A DNA stretch of 31,026 nucleotides from CAYNTG01 sp964400105 (GTDB lineage: Bacteria; UBP14; UBA6098): positions 1 through 31,026 of the forward strand of contig CAYNTG010000021.1 of assembly GCA_964400105.1 (NCBI GenBank), in the 5' to 3' direction. A model generated the notes under the pieces. The model made no database searches. It had not been told where the DNA came from and saw only the letters and a list, made by a program, of their open reading frames with translations. Shown one piece after another: positions 15,157-24,100 of the stretch. A program made the translations under genes and the position numbers. Position 1 is the stretch's first letter. Each line of letters opens with the position of its first letter.

Positions 15157-16209
15157 TTGAATTTCTTAGGAATCCTCGGACATTATATTATCGAGGTATT
15201 GCCCTCTCTCGCCCTCGGCTTCTTGATCTCCGGGATTATCCATGAATTTCTTCCCGGCGATCTGGTTCAGAAGCATCTCGGAGGTCGCGGAATAAAGCCG
15301 CTGATCTATTCCACTATCGTAGGAACATTACTACCCATTTGCTGCGTCGGATCGTTGCCCGTAGCGGTCGGGCTTCGCCGAAAAGGCGCAAGCATGGGTG
15401 CGGTCGTGGCGTTCCTGATTGCAACTCCTGCGACGTCCATCTCGGCTATACTCGTAGCACATTCACTTCTTGGGCTCAAGTTCACGGTATATCTATTCTT
15501 CTCGGTTATTTTCATGGGAATTGTCATGGGGGCTTTGGCAAACCTATTCGGTTTCGATGTGAAACCGGATGCTAAACCTGTTTGTGTATGCGGGGAAAAG
15601 GGCAAGGATTGCAGCCGCATCGATCCGGTTTGCGGGATGGAGGTAGCCGGCAACAGCGAACTTAAGATCGAGCACGATGGCGCAACATTCTATTTTTGCA
15701 GCGCTCATTGCCATGCGAAATTTCAAAAATCCCCGGATGCATTTATCGATTCATCCCAGGACGAGGAGTGCGAGCATTGTGTGGTTTCTAAGGTCGGTTT
15801 TTGGCAAAAAATCGTGGCCGCGCTCAGATTCGCATTCATCGAGATGCCGCGCGACATCGGTGTCGAGCTTACCATAGGTCTCGTTCTTGCGGCTGTGATA
15901 GCCTCGGTTAATCCGATCGGGCGATTCGTCGAGGTATATCTTTCCGGCATCGTGGCATTTCCGGTCGCTCTGGTGGCCGGAATGATGATGTATATCTGCT
16001 CGACCGCCAGCGTCCCGCTCGTCGATGCTCTTATTACACAGGGGATGAACGTCGGCGCCGGGTTGGTTTTGCTTCTCGTCGGCCCTATCACAAGCTGGGG
16101 AACTATCCTCGTCGTGCGCTCGCAATTCGGAGGGAAAATCCTCGCCTTTTACCTCGGCGGAATCGCGATCTTATCTCTCGCTCTCGGCTTTATGTTTACG
16201 CTTATCTAA
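15157..16209 (+). CDS. SO_0444/ArsP-type metal-efflux permease with YHS insert
   Basis: A 350-residue permease of the DUF318/ArsP fold. The N-terminal half (residues 1-135) has about four helices with PICCVGSLPVAVGLRRKG and FLIATPATSISAI. A cytoplasmic or periplasmic insert (about 140-215) is rich in Cys and His and includes a YHS metal-binding domain (DPVCGMEV...FYFCSAHCHAKFQKSPDAF). The C-terminal half repeats the permease unit (MYICSTASVPLVDALI; GPITSWGTILVVRS). SO_0444-type proteins are linked to Cu/Zn efflux; the metal here is unknown. The start TTG 15157 with AAGGA 6 nt upstream is chosen because the longer frame begins inside the tRNA. Confidence 0.85.
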   Translation: MNFLGILGHYIIEVLPSLALGFLISGIIHEFLPGDLVQKHLGGRGIKPLIYSTIVGTLLPICCVGSLPVAVGLRRKGASMGAVVAFLIATPATSISAILVAHSLLGLKFTVYLFFSVIFMGIVMGALANLFGFDVKPDAKPVCVCGEKGKDCSRIDPVCGMEVAGNSELKIEHDGATFYFCSAHCHAKFQKSPDAFIDSSQDEECEHCVVSKVGFWQKIVAALRFAFIEMPRDIGVELTIGLVLAAVIASVNPIGRFVEVYLSGIVAFPVALVAGMMMYICSTASVPLVDALITQGMNVGAGLVLLLVGPITSWGTILVVRSQFGGKILAFYLGGIAILSLALGFMFTLI

Positions 16210-16323
16210 GTATTCCCCGGTGGCGTCGCAGCAGACGCGCTTCGATATGGTTTCGCCGGATAGTAGATATCTTCTCGAACATATCATTTTGAACGACCGG
16301 ATTAGGGGATTTGTAACGCATTA
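16210..16323. other. Intergenic region before hypE
   Basis: Contains a small GCGTC/GACGC stem (16223-16238) after the permease but no T-run, so no factor-independent terminator is called. Confidence 0.4.
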
Positions 16324-16352
16324 TTGACATTTACCCGGTCAGTTCGTAAAAT
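16324..16352 (+). promoter_or_regulatory. Strong hypE promoter, nearly leaderless
   Basis: Perfect TTGACA (16324-16329), a 17-nt spacer and TAAAAT (16347-16352, 5/6). The predicted transcription start near 16358-16360 leaves only about 3-5 nt before ATG 16363, so no ribosome binding site is transcribed. The mRNA would be essentially leaderless. Confidence 0.7.
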
Positions 16353-16362
16353 AAAAAGTGTT

Positions 16363-17376
16363 ATGATTTCAGAAAAGAAGGAATATATCAGGCTGATCGA
16401 TGGCGAGGGCGGACGCGCTACATCCCGGCTTATCGAGGATGTTTTCGTTCGCCGGTTTCGGAACGAATTTCTTGCGCCACTCGGTGATGCCGCAATAGCC
16501 GATTTTCACGGCGCACGGATCGCATTTACCACCGATGCTTTTGTTGTCGAGCCACGGATTTTCCCCGGCGGCGATATAGGAAAACTCGCGGTATGCGGCA
16601 CGGTGAACGATCTCGCGGCGGCCGGCGCGAAGCCTCTGATGCTGTCGGCGGCATTCGTTCTGGAGGAGGGTTTCGACAGAACTGAACTTGCCGGATTTAC
16701 GGAGAGCATGGCTTTGGCCGCAAAGGAAGCCGGGGTGCCGATAGCATGTGGGGATACGAAGGTTGTGCATAGGGGGAAAGCCGACGGAGTTTTCATAACG
16801 ACCAGCGGTATCGGGGAGGTCGTTCCTACCTGCGCGCCGACCGCAGGTATGATTTTGCCGGGGGACATAATAGCCGTTAGCGGAGATATTGCCCGGCACG
16901 CCGCATCGATCGTCGCCATTCGGGAGGGGTTACATACCGACCCGCAAATCGAGAGCGACTGCTCGCCGCTTTGGGGGATGGTCGAAGGTGCGCTCGAAGC
17001 GGTGCCGGAAATCCACGCAATGCGTGACCCCACGCGCGGCGGTTTGGGTGGTGTTCTGACCGAATTGGCGGCGCAATCGAGAAGCAGATTTATCGTCGAA
17101 GAGAGCACAATTCCGATCTCGCAGCAGGTGGCGAATATCTGCGACCTTTATGGCTACGATCCTCTTTTTATGGCCTGCGAGGGGCGCATGGTTTTCATTT
17201 TTCCAGAAATTTTTCGGGACGAACTGCTCGGCGCGGTTGGAGCAAATCCATACGGGAAAGGGATCGCCGTGATTGGCAGGGTAGAGGCTGGCGAGGGAGT
17301 GGTAATCGAGACGAAATCCGGCGGAAGAAGACTCCTCGTCGAGCCGGAAGGCGCACCGCTGCCGAGGATTTGCTGA
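16363..17376 (+). CDS. hypE: Hydrogenase maturation factor HypE
   Basis: A 337-residue HypE, which dehydrates the carbamoyl group on its C-terminal Cys to a thiocyanate, the source of the CN ligands of [NiFe] sites. Visible motifs: LIDGEGGRATSRLIEDVF at the start, FTTDAFVVEP, GGDIGKLAVCGTVNDLAAAGAKPL (ATP site of the PurM fold), ACGDTKVVHRGKADG, DPTRGGLGGVL, and the obligatory C-terminus PRIC. An in-frame TTG at 16324 lies on the -35 box and is rejected. No other hyp gene and no intact [NiFe] large subunit is in the window, so its client must be encoded elsewhere. A ferredoxin gene follows after 24 nt. Confidence 0.95.
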   Translation: MISEKKEYIRLIDGEGGRATSRLIEDVFVRRFRNEFLAPLGDAAIADFHGARIAFTTDAFVVEPRIFPGGDIGKLAVCGTVNDLAAAGAKPLMLSAAFVLEEGFDRTELAGFTESMALAAKEAGVPIACGDTKVVHRGKADGVFITTSGIGEVVPTCAPTAGMILPGDIIAVSGDIARHAASIVAIREGLHTDPQIESDCSPLWGMVEGALEAVPEIHAMRDPTRGGLGGVLTELAAQSRSRFIVEESTIPISQQVANICDLYGYDPLFMACEGRMVFIFPEIFRDELLGAVGANPYGKGIAVIGRVEAGEGVVIETKSGGRRLLVEPEGAPLPRIC

Positions 17377-17400
17377 GATTTTAAGATAGGAGATGAAAAA

Positions 17401-18087
17401 ATGAAGGCTATGTTACAAATTATACTTTCGATTTTCATTTTCGTCGGGACATTAGCGCTCGGACAACAAAATCTCCCGCTCTACGAGGTCGATAGAGAAA
17501 GGTGCATCGGTTGCGCGCAATGCGTTCCCATATGTCCGGTCGATGCGATAAAGATGATCCGTGGAGTAGCCGTTATCGATCCGCAAAAATGTATCGGATG
17601 CGGGATCTGCGACGGAGTTTGCCCGGTGAAGGCGATTTCACAAGAATCGGTAGTTACAGACACAGGCAATAAAATGGATTTCGTCGATTCGATAGATTTC
17701 GAACATCGGGATAATATTTCGGCTGTCGAAACAGAATCCGAGCGTTCGAGAAATGGCGGAAATGGAAGTGGTAATGGCAGGCGAAGACGTGGTGGGAGGG
17801 ATGTGAGCATCGATGAAACAGAAAAATCCGCCGTCACCGAATACACCAAAACCGAACCGAAGGCCTCTCCCGAAACAGAGAAGAATGAAACGGAGCCTAA
17901 AAGTCCCGTTCCGTCACTTGACGCCGAAAAATGCGTTTCGTGTAGCATTTGCGCGAGGGTTTGCCCGGAAGACGCAATAAAGATGATTGACGGCAAGCCG
18001 GTAATCGATCCGGAGAAATGCACGCGATGTGGCATCTGTATTGAAAGATGCCCATTCGACGCGCTTTCATTCCCCGAAGATAAATAA
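17401..18087 (+). CDS. Exported four-cluster ferredoxin
   Basis: A 228-residue polyferredoxin built as a duplicated 8Fe ferredoxin. Cluster ligands are C35-C38-C41-C45, C64-C67-C70-C74, C178-C181-C184-C188 and C207-C210-C213-C217, each C-x-x-C-x-x-C-x-x-x-C-P. Both halves share the frame AIKMI.G..VIDP.KC. Between them lies a polar linker (about 82-170) rich in Gly, Arg, Glu and Thr that is probably disordered. The N-terminus (residues 1-21, hydrophobic core LQIILSIFIFVGTLALG) looks like a Sec signal peptide or single anchor, odd for an Fe-S protein. AGGAGAT precedes ATG 17401, and it follows hypE in one operon. Partners are unknown. Confidence 0.88.
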   Translation: MKAMLQIILSIFIFVGTLALGQQNLPLYEVDRERCIGCAQCVPICPVDAIKMIRGVAVIDPQKCIGCGICDGVCPVKAISQESVVTDTGNKMDFVDSIDFEHRDNISAVETESERSRNGGNGSGNGRRRRGGRDVSIDETEKSAVTEYTKTEPKASPETEKNETEPKSPVPSLDAEKCVSCSICARVCPEDAIKMIDGKPVIDPEKCTRCGICIERCPFDALSFPEDK

Positions 18088-18435
18088 AATACGATAGGTT
18101 TCTTTTCTACGCAATCTGCGGCTGGCCACTGCCTTTTCTATACATAATTCTGAACGACAGAAGCGAATCCCGAAACGTGCTCGATGGCCCTCTCCATTTT
18201 TCGCTCTGCAAACCCGGTGATTATTCTCCCGATAATCGTCTTTTTCGATTCGTAATGGTCAACCCGTGGTTGACCCAGGGGGCGCACAGCCGTGCACCCA
18301 TCGTTATTTCAGATACACGACGCATTTCGGCGCGCAACAAGGGGTTGCAGCCTCTTGTTGAGCTTATATGTAAAGTTTCAAACCGAAAATGGTTTCACCT
18401 ATCACCAATTACCTTTTACCTATCTACCTTCTTCA
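18088..18435. other. 348-nt convergent intergenic region
   Basis: Lies between the plus-strand ferredoxin and the minus-strand nrdJ 3' ends. No gene or RNA is recognised. It holds a run of three potential hairpins described separately and no clear T-run terminator. Confidence 0.6.
18257..18374. repeat. Triple-hairpin element
   Basis: Three hairpins in a row: a perfect GGTCAACC-CGT-GGTTGACC (18257-18275); GGGCGCAC-AGCC-GTGCACCC with one mismatch just after it; and CAACAAG/CTTGTTG with a 12-nt loop further on. The compact palindromic layout resembles dispersed intergenic repeats. Only one copy is in this window, so that is inference. It could also serve as a bidirectional terminator between the convergent genes. 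Confidence 0.45.
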
Positions 18436-20844
18436 TCATCCGCATTTGCTGAAACCGCAGCTATGGCATTTCTGGCAACCCTCTTCGTAGATAAGTCTCG
18501 CCCCGCAATCGGGGCAGATCGAGCCTAACTCGCCATCGATTGTGAGCGGTTTTTTCCCGTTGTCAATCTCGAATGTCGAAACGCTGTCGATCTGTTCGTT
18601 CAGCGGGATCGGCGAAACATCGTCATCGTTGGAGTTGCCGTCCCCGGCGCGTTTGCGCGCTTCGATATACCATTTGAGAGCATGAGCAATACCATCGGAG
18701 CATGACTTTACAAGCTCGCCGCGATCCCAAACGGGCGTCGGACAGGCGATTCCCCGCAGCTGATCGACTATCTCCTCCGGGTCGATACCGCTCCTGAGGG
18801 CGAGGCTAATAATACGCGATATTCCCTCCGACCAGCTCTGCGTGCAGCCACCGGATTTGCCGAGGTGTGTGAAAACCTCACAAGGTCCGTTTTGATCCTC
18901 ATTCACGGTGACGTATAGATTGCCGCAGCCTGCGGCGATCTTAAATGTCATTCCGCGTGTGATAATCGGGCGACCGCGCTTCTTTCTCTGTAAGATTGTT
19001 TCCGATGTAGAAGTTTGTTCCTTCTCTTTTTCCGCCGTGGATTTCTTGATGCTCAACACCTGATTCTGGCGGCTTCCATCGCGGTAGATCGTAACGCCCT
19101 TGCAACCGAGGTTATACGCGAGCATATACACCTGTCGAACGTCATCTTCCGTCGCGTCTTTTGTAAAATTCACCGTTTTCGATACGGCGTTATCCGTGAA
19201 CTTCTGGAATGCCGCCTGGATCCGGACGTGCCACTGTGGCGAGATATCGTGGCTCGTAACGAATACCCTCCGAATGTCTTCGGGTATCTCCTCGATATGC
19301 TGAATCGTCCCCTCCTCGATTACCCTGCGCATAAGCGATTCGGAATAGATGCCGGCCTTCTCGAGTCTTTCCTCAAAATATGGATTCACCTCGAGCATTC
19401 TCGTGCCATCCAGGACATTGCGCTCGAATGCCAGCGCAAAGATCGGCTCGATTCCGCCGGAACATCCCGAGATGATGCTTATCGTGCCGGTCGGCGCGAT
19501 CGTCGTAACCGTGGCGTTCCGGACGCGCGGCATATCCGGGTGGTCGTATATGCTCCCATTGAAATTTTTGAAAACCCCCCTTTCAGAAGCCAGCTCCACC
19601 GATTTCCGCCTCCCCTCTTTTTGGATGAAGCTCATCACCTCTTCGGCAACCGTGACGGCCTCTTCGGAGTTATACGGAATTTCCATCTTGAAAAGCATAT
19701 CGGCGAAGCCCATCAGACCGAGACCGATCTTGCGGTTCGCTATCGAATTCTCGGCGATAATTTCCAGCGGATATCGATTCGCGTCGATAACGTTGTCCAG
19801 AAAATGCACCGCGCCGCGAACGACGTTGCGCAGCTTCCGATAATCGACTTTACTACCGCCGCCGCCGACGAATTCGGCCAGATTAATGCTTCCGAGGTTA
19901 CAGCTCTCGTATGGGAGCAAAGGCTGCTCGCCACACGGATTGGTGGATTCGATCTTGCCGACGTTCGGCGTCGGGTTGAACTTGTTGATTCTGTCGATGA
20001 AGACGATCCCCGGCTCGCCGGTGCACCATGCCTGATGGACGATCCTATCGAATATCTCGCGTGCGTTCTTACTTTCCGTCGTCCGTCCCGTTCGTGGATT
20101 GTGAAGCTTGTATTCCTTGTCCTCATCCACCGCTTTCATGAATTCTTCCGTAATCGCGACGGAGATATTGAAATTATTTAGCTGTTTTAGGTCGGCCTTG
20201 CAGGAGATGAATTCCTCGATATCGGGATGATCGACGCGAAGGATTCCCATATTCGCGCCGCGCCGCGTGCCGCCCTGCTTGACCGTTTCTGTTGCGGCGT
20301 CATAGACCTTCATAAAGCTTATCGGTCCGCTGGAAATCCCCGTCGTGCTGTGCACGACGTCCTGCGCTGGACGTACCTGGCTGAATGAAAAACCGGTTCC
20401 GCCACCTGATTTATGGATCAGCGCGGCGTTTTTCAGCGTCTCGAAAATCCCGTCCATCGAGTCGTCCACCGGGAGCACGAAACAGGCTGAAAGCTGCCCT
20501 ATATGCCGCCCCGCGTTCATCAGTGTGGGTGAATTCGGCATAAATTGGCGCTCGATCATCATATCGTAGAATCGTTTCGCAATCGCTTTCGTATTCGCTT
20601 GCGGGTCGAACGTCCGGTCGATCTCGGCGATACTGAGCGCAACGCGCCGGAACATCTCCTCCGGCTCCTCGATAACGGTGCCATCGAGGTCCCTTTTGAG
20701 ATAACGTTTCATCAAAACGGTCTTAGCGTTCGGAGAAATATCCGCTTTCTTTTCAAAAAACTCGGAGTCGCCAGGATATTCGATGGGCAGCTCGAGGGTG
20801 CTCTGTGCATAATCGTCATTGTGACGTTTTTCCTTGCTTTTCAT
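18436..20844 (-). CDS. nrdJ: Class II (adenosylcobalamin-dependent) ribonucleotide reductase
   Basis: Makes deoxyribonucleotides with a B12-derived radical, without oxygen. The 802-residue product has the barrel with C121 (SACFVLP), the catalytic N-P-C-G-E at about 302-306, C315 (ESCNLGSINL), and APTGTISIISGCSGGIEP. A TSCPD domain follows (ITRGMTFKIAAGCGNLYVTV...GGCTQSWSEGISR). The C-terminus carries a CPDCG...CQKCHSCG zinc ribbon with the re-reducing Cys pair. ATG 20844 is chosen over ATG 20886, which has GGAGG only 1 nt away; AAAGGG lies 10 nt before 20844. Two NrdR-like boxes upstream suggest control by NrdR. It is likely the main reductase of the organism. Confidence 0.95.
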   Translation of the reverse strand: MKSKEKRHNDDYAQSTLELPIEYPGDSEFFEKKADISPNAKTVLMKRYLKRDLDGTVIEEPEEMFRRVALSIAEIDRTFDPQANTKAIAKRFYDMMIERQFMPNSPTLMNAGRHIGQLSACFVLPVDDSMDGIFETLKNAALIHKSGGGTGFSFSQVRPAQDVVHSTTGISSGPISFMKVYDAATETVKQGGTRRGANMGILRVDHPDIEEFISCKADLKQLNNFNISVAITEEFMKAVDEDKEYKLHNPRTGRTTESKNAREIFDRIVHQAWCTGEPGIVFIDRINKFNPTPNVGKIESTNPCGEQPLLPYESCNLGSINLAEFVGGGGSKVDYRKLRNVVRGAVHFLDNVIDANRYPLEIIAENSIANRKIGLGLMGFADMLFKMEIPYNSEEAVTVAEEVMSFIQKEGRRKSVELASERGVFKNFNGSIYDHPDMPRVRNATVTTIAPTGTISIISGCSGGIEPIFALAFERNVLDGTRMLEVNPYFEERLEKAGIYSESLMRRVIEEGTIQHIEEIPEDIRRVFVTSHDISPQWHVRIQAAFQKFTDNAVSKTVNFTKDATEDDVRQVYMLAYNLGCKGVTIYRDGSRQNQVLSIKKSTAEKEKEQTSTSETILQRKKRGRPIITRGMTFKIAAGCGNLYVTVNEDQNGPCEVFTHLGKSGGCTQSWSEGISRIISLALRSGIDPEEIVDQLRGIACPTPVWDRGELVKSCSDGIAHALKWYIEARKRAGDGNSNDDDVSPIPLNEQIDSVSTFEIDNGKKPLTIDGELGSICPDCGARLIYEEGCQKCHSCGFSKCG

Positions 20845-20960
20845 TTTTCTTAAACCCTTTATGTTAATATGCTTATGGAGAAACATGCCTCCAACACAAT
20901 CGATACTCGATGCGATATAGACATAAACTAAGGTATTATTTGGAAAGTATCAAGGCCTAA

Positions 20961-20976
20961 ATACAATATATTGTGT
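20961..20976. promoter_or_regulatory. NrdR box 1
   Basis: ATACAATATATTGTGT agrees at 15 of 16 positions with the palindrome ACACAATATATTGTGT that fits the NrdR consensus. It lies about 117 nt before the nrdJ start codon. NrdR represses ribonucleotide reductase genes when dATP is high. The NrdR gene is not in the window. Confidence 0.85.
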
Positions 20977-20990
20977 TTTTATTTTATCTA

Positions 20991-21006
20991 CCACAAGCGG
21001 TTGTGG
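20991..21006. promoter_or_regulatory. NrdR box 2 (weaker)
   Basis: CCACAAGCGGTTGTGG keeps the conserved CACAA...TTGTG arms of the NrdR palindrome with a GC core. It starts exactly 30 nt from box 1, which puts the pair on one helix face, as is usual for NrdR. It overlaps the DnaA box. Confidence 0.65.
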
Positions 21007-21010
21007 ATAA
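21002..21010 (-). promoter_or_regulatory. DnaA box TTATCCACA
   Basis: A perfect strong DnaA box on the minus strand, overlapping the right arm of NrdR box 2. DnaA is known to act on ribonucleotide reductase promoters in some bacteria. A 9-mer can occur by chance, so confidence is moderate. Confidence 0.5.
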
Positions 21011-21161
21011 CATGGTATAATTCAACGGCGATTACCCTAAATAGCTTTAATATCTTTGCTTGGGAATGTTGATAACTTATGAACCTGCGGTTGACAATGC
21101 ATATTTCGATGCATATGACGTGGAAAAAATTCTCAAACCCCTCCAGATAGCACCGATTTTC

Positions 21162-24100
21162 TCAAAATGTGAACCGGATGCTCGCCTGAGCCGTGTGTTC
21201 GGGGATACGATCTGTGCGGCTTTTCAGCTCGTATGACAGGTTTAGAGTCGTTCCGGCCGCGACGTTTATATTGGTCGAAACAGCGATACGGCCGTTGTCG
21301 CCGATATAGTCGCCGTGTGCCATCTCGTATGGAAGAATTCGCCCGTCGTCGTCCGGCGAATCGACGCGAGAATAGTCCACGCTCGCTCGAATGCTTCCGT
21401 TTTCGATGTAATAAACCGCCGACGGCTCGAACGCCATCCGCGAGATATCGAACGGCTCGTCCGGTCTGCGGTCGCTCTGCTTCATATATGCCCCATCGAC
21501 GGATAGCTGGAGCCTATCGACGACCATCTTGTTCCAGAACAGCGAAACCTCCACGCCGGAGAGATCGGTGCCGGTGCGCGAATCCTCCGGATCAGGATAA
21601 AGCCTCGCCTCGCCGGACCAGTCTATCGAGCCGCGAAGATTCCCGATCCTCGATATATCGAAACGTGCCTCGACTGTGTATTCATTCGACCGTCGAATCT
21701 CCCTGCCTGAGGTCCATTGCGAGTTACTTTCCTTGCTATAACGACGCCTGAGCGTCACTCCCTTCGACCGCTTGGTGCCGATGCGAAGATTCCCCTCGGC
21801 GAAAAACCGCCCGAAAAGCAACTCCTCGTCCTCGAAAATATCGCGAGGATCGAGGAGATATGCCTTCGATTCCGTGCTCTCATTTTTGCTCTCGGCGCGA
21901 AGCAGGCCATCGAATGAAAGCGCGCGAAGCGCCTTTAAAGCGATGTTGTTACCCTCGATACCCGATGGATCAACGCCAAAGTTCGCCCGAAGATTGGAAC
22001 CGATAACCGGCGTGAAATCGCCGGTCGGAAGATATTTTTTGAGGTAATCCCCGCCAGCCATCGGGATATATTCTCCCCTGTCAGCATCGAATTCGTAGTT
22101 ACCCGCGCCATCGCCGACATATTCGTAGAAGGGCGTCAATATCTCGCTCTGCTCGCGCGATAACTCGTATCTGAGCCGAAAATTGGTTTTCGGCTTTTCC
22201 ATTCTGATAGAACCGTCGATGCTTCCAAGATCGGAGGTAACATCTGAAGCGACGCCACTTAAGCTAATGAACTCTCGATGGTTAGCTGCAATTTTCCACC
22301 CGAAGATATCCGTCTCGATCCGGTAGTTTCTCGTTTCCGATTCCGGCGAGATTCCAGTAGAATCGCGCGTCTCATCGCGGCGAAATTCATAACCGGGAAT
22401 CAGCGAAAAATCCTCGAACGGTGCGATTCCGACATCCGCCGCAGCCTCATAGAAACGGAAGCCACCGGCTGCTACTAAATCCTTATCCTCGAATCGCACG
22501 CCAGCCGAGGGGGTCAAAATCCAGGTTTTCCCCGATAAATTGCCCCAAATTCGATCCCATCTCGCGTCCGATTCGGTGCGCGAGAAGTTCCCGGATGCTT
22601 CCCAGTCCTCCGTATCGAGCCGCATCGACGTGGAAGCGCGACGGCTTTTCTGCGAGCCAATCGCGTTCGATCCATAAGCGCCGGACAATGAGATCGATTC
22701 CCACGGCGAATATGTCAGGGCGGCTTCGGCAAGCTCTTCACCGCCGGAGGTTTTGTCGTCGTTCTCTCCAAAACCCCAATCGCGCCGAAATTCCGCCTCG
22801 TCCAATCTCCCGATCGTGGCGAATTTTTCTCCCTTATTCCGGTATTTTCCGATCAATCCTAGTGTTCCAAGGTTCCTTCCACCAATAGATATAGCACGTT
22901 TAGCGTCCAGCTCTATGTCAAAAGCCGTGCCGGAGTTATCGTTGTCGCCGATGTCCGAAAGGCGGTTTCTATCGAGCGATGATGTTGCTATCTCTCCACT
23001 TAAAACCGCGTCCTCGGCGATCTCGATATTCGCCCCGATATCGATAAGGGCGTGCGATGCCGGGATGGGCAGCAGTTTTATCGGCCGATAATCGCCGTTT
23101 CCGATGCCGACCCATTCGTATTCCCCTGTTGCGACGAAGCTATAATCGCCGTTTGCGACGCCGAGATATGTGAAATCGACATCCCAATCGCCATCGCCCA
23201 CGCCGACCCATTCGTAGTGCGCCGAATCGGTCGCGGAATCGGCATAGATATAGCTCCCCGAATCGGATGGCGTCGCGCTTATAATATAAGCTGAATCGGC
23301 GTAATCTCCTGCGGCGGAGATCGCATTAAGCTCCTTCTCGCCGAACTCGAGGTTCAACGGGCCGTCCGGATCGTCGCTCTCCATCATCGCGGAAAATGTG
23401 AATTTTAACGCCTTCGATGGCTCGATTTCGCCGGTAGCACCGTAAAAGCTCCGGCGGAAATCGAGGTCGGTGAACTGGAAATCAGCGACGATCCTGTCCG
23501 TCGCGCCTATCGGGCGGTTCGTCGTGAATGTGATCTGGCCGAGGTTGTAATCGATCGTGTAATCGTTGTCAAGGCCGCGCCTAAGCTTCTCGCCGTTCAG
23601 CCAAACGGCCTCCGTGCCGGCGAGTATCTGCACGGATGACAGCCCTGCCGCCTCGATCTGATAAGGCCCCTGATTTCCCTCGGTTCCGTAGAAATTATCG
23701 CTGCCCCAAACCCCTTCGAGCACCGCCCCAACCACCTCTGCGGATACGACCTCCGAGAATCCTCCAACCTTTACGCCGGAAAGCCTGCGTGAATAGTTCG
23801 AGAACTCACCCGGCGCGAATTCGACCTCGAAATCGCCAAAACTCGCATCGAAAAACGGCCCTTCGATCCCGATGAAGACCTGGTCGAGCTGCGCGATCTT
23901 CTCCGATGTGCCCTCCGGTTGAATCGGCAAGTCCTGATCGCTGAGCGAGGCGGTGATCTCGACATCCTCGCCGATTCCGCCGTAAGCCTCGAGCTGAAAC
24001 GCCGATTCCATACCGGCGTCGCGGTTGCTGCCGATCTTAATCCCGCGAAGAAGGCTCCCCGAATGGACGAGCCTGCTATTTTCGGGGATCATTCCCATAT

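Larger units (their letters stand above)
20845..21161. other. 317-nt nrdJ upstream region without gene
   Basis: AT-rich. Besides the NrdR-like and DnaA boxes listed separately, it holds a second, one-mismatch DnaA-like box TTATCAACA (minus, 21067-21075) and a direct repeat ATGCATAT at 21097-21104 and 21109-21116. I could not place a convincing -35/-10 pair on the minus strand. Confidence 0.6.

Noticed and set aside
16324..16362. Longer hypE start at TTG 16324
   Set aside because: It coincides with a perfect -35 box, and HypE proteins begin near the ATG 16363 context.
19015..20181. A 388-codon frame antisense to nrdJ
   Set aside because: It is the shadow of a strongly conserved reductase gene and has no family features of its own.
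20845..21161. Cobalamin riboswitch before nrdJ
   Set aside because: No B12-box-like core or matching secondary structure could be recognised in the leader.
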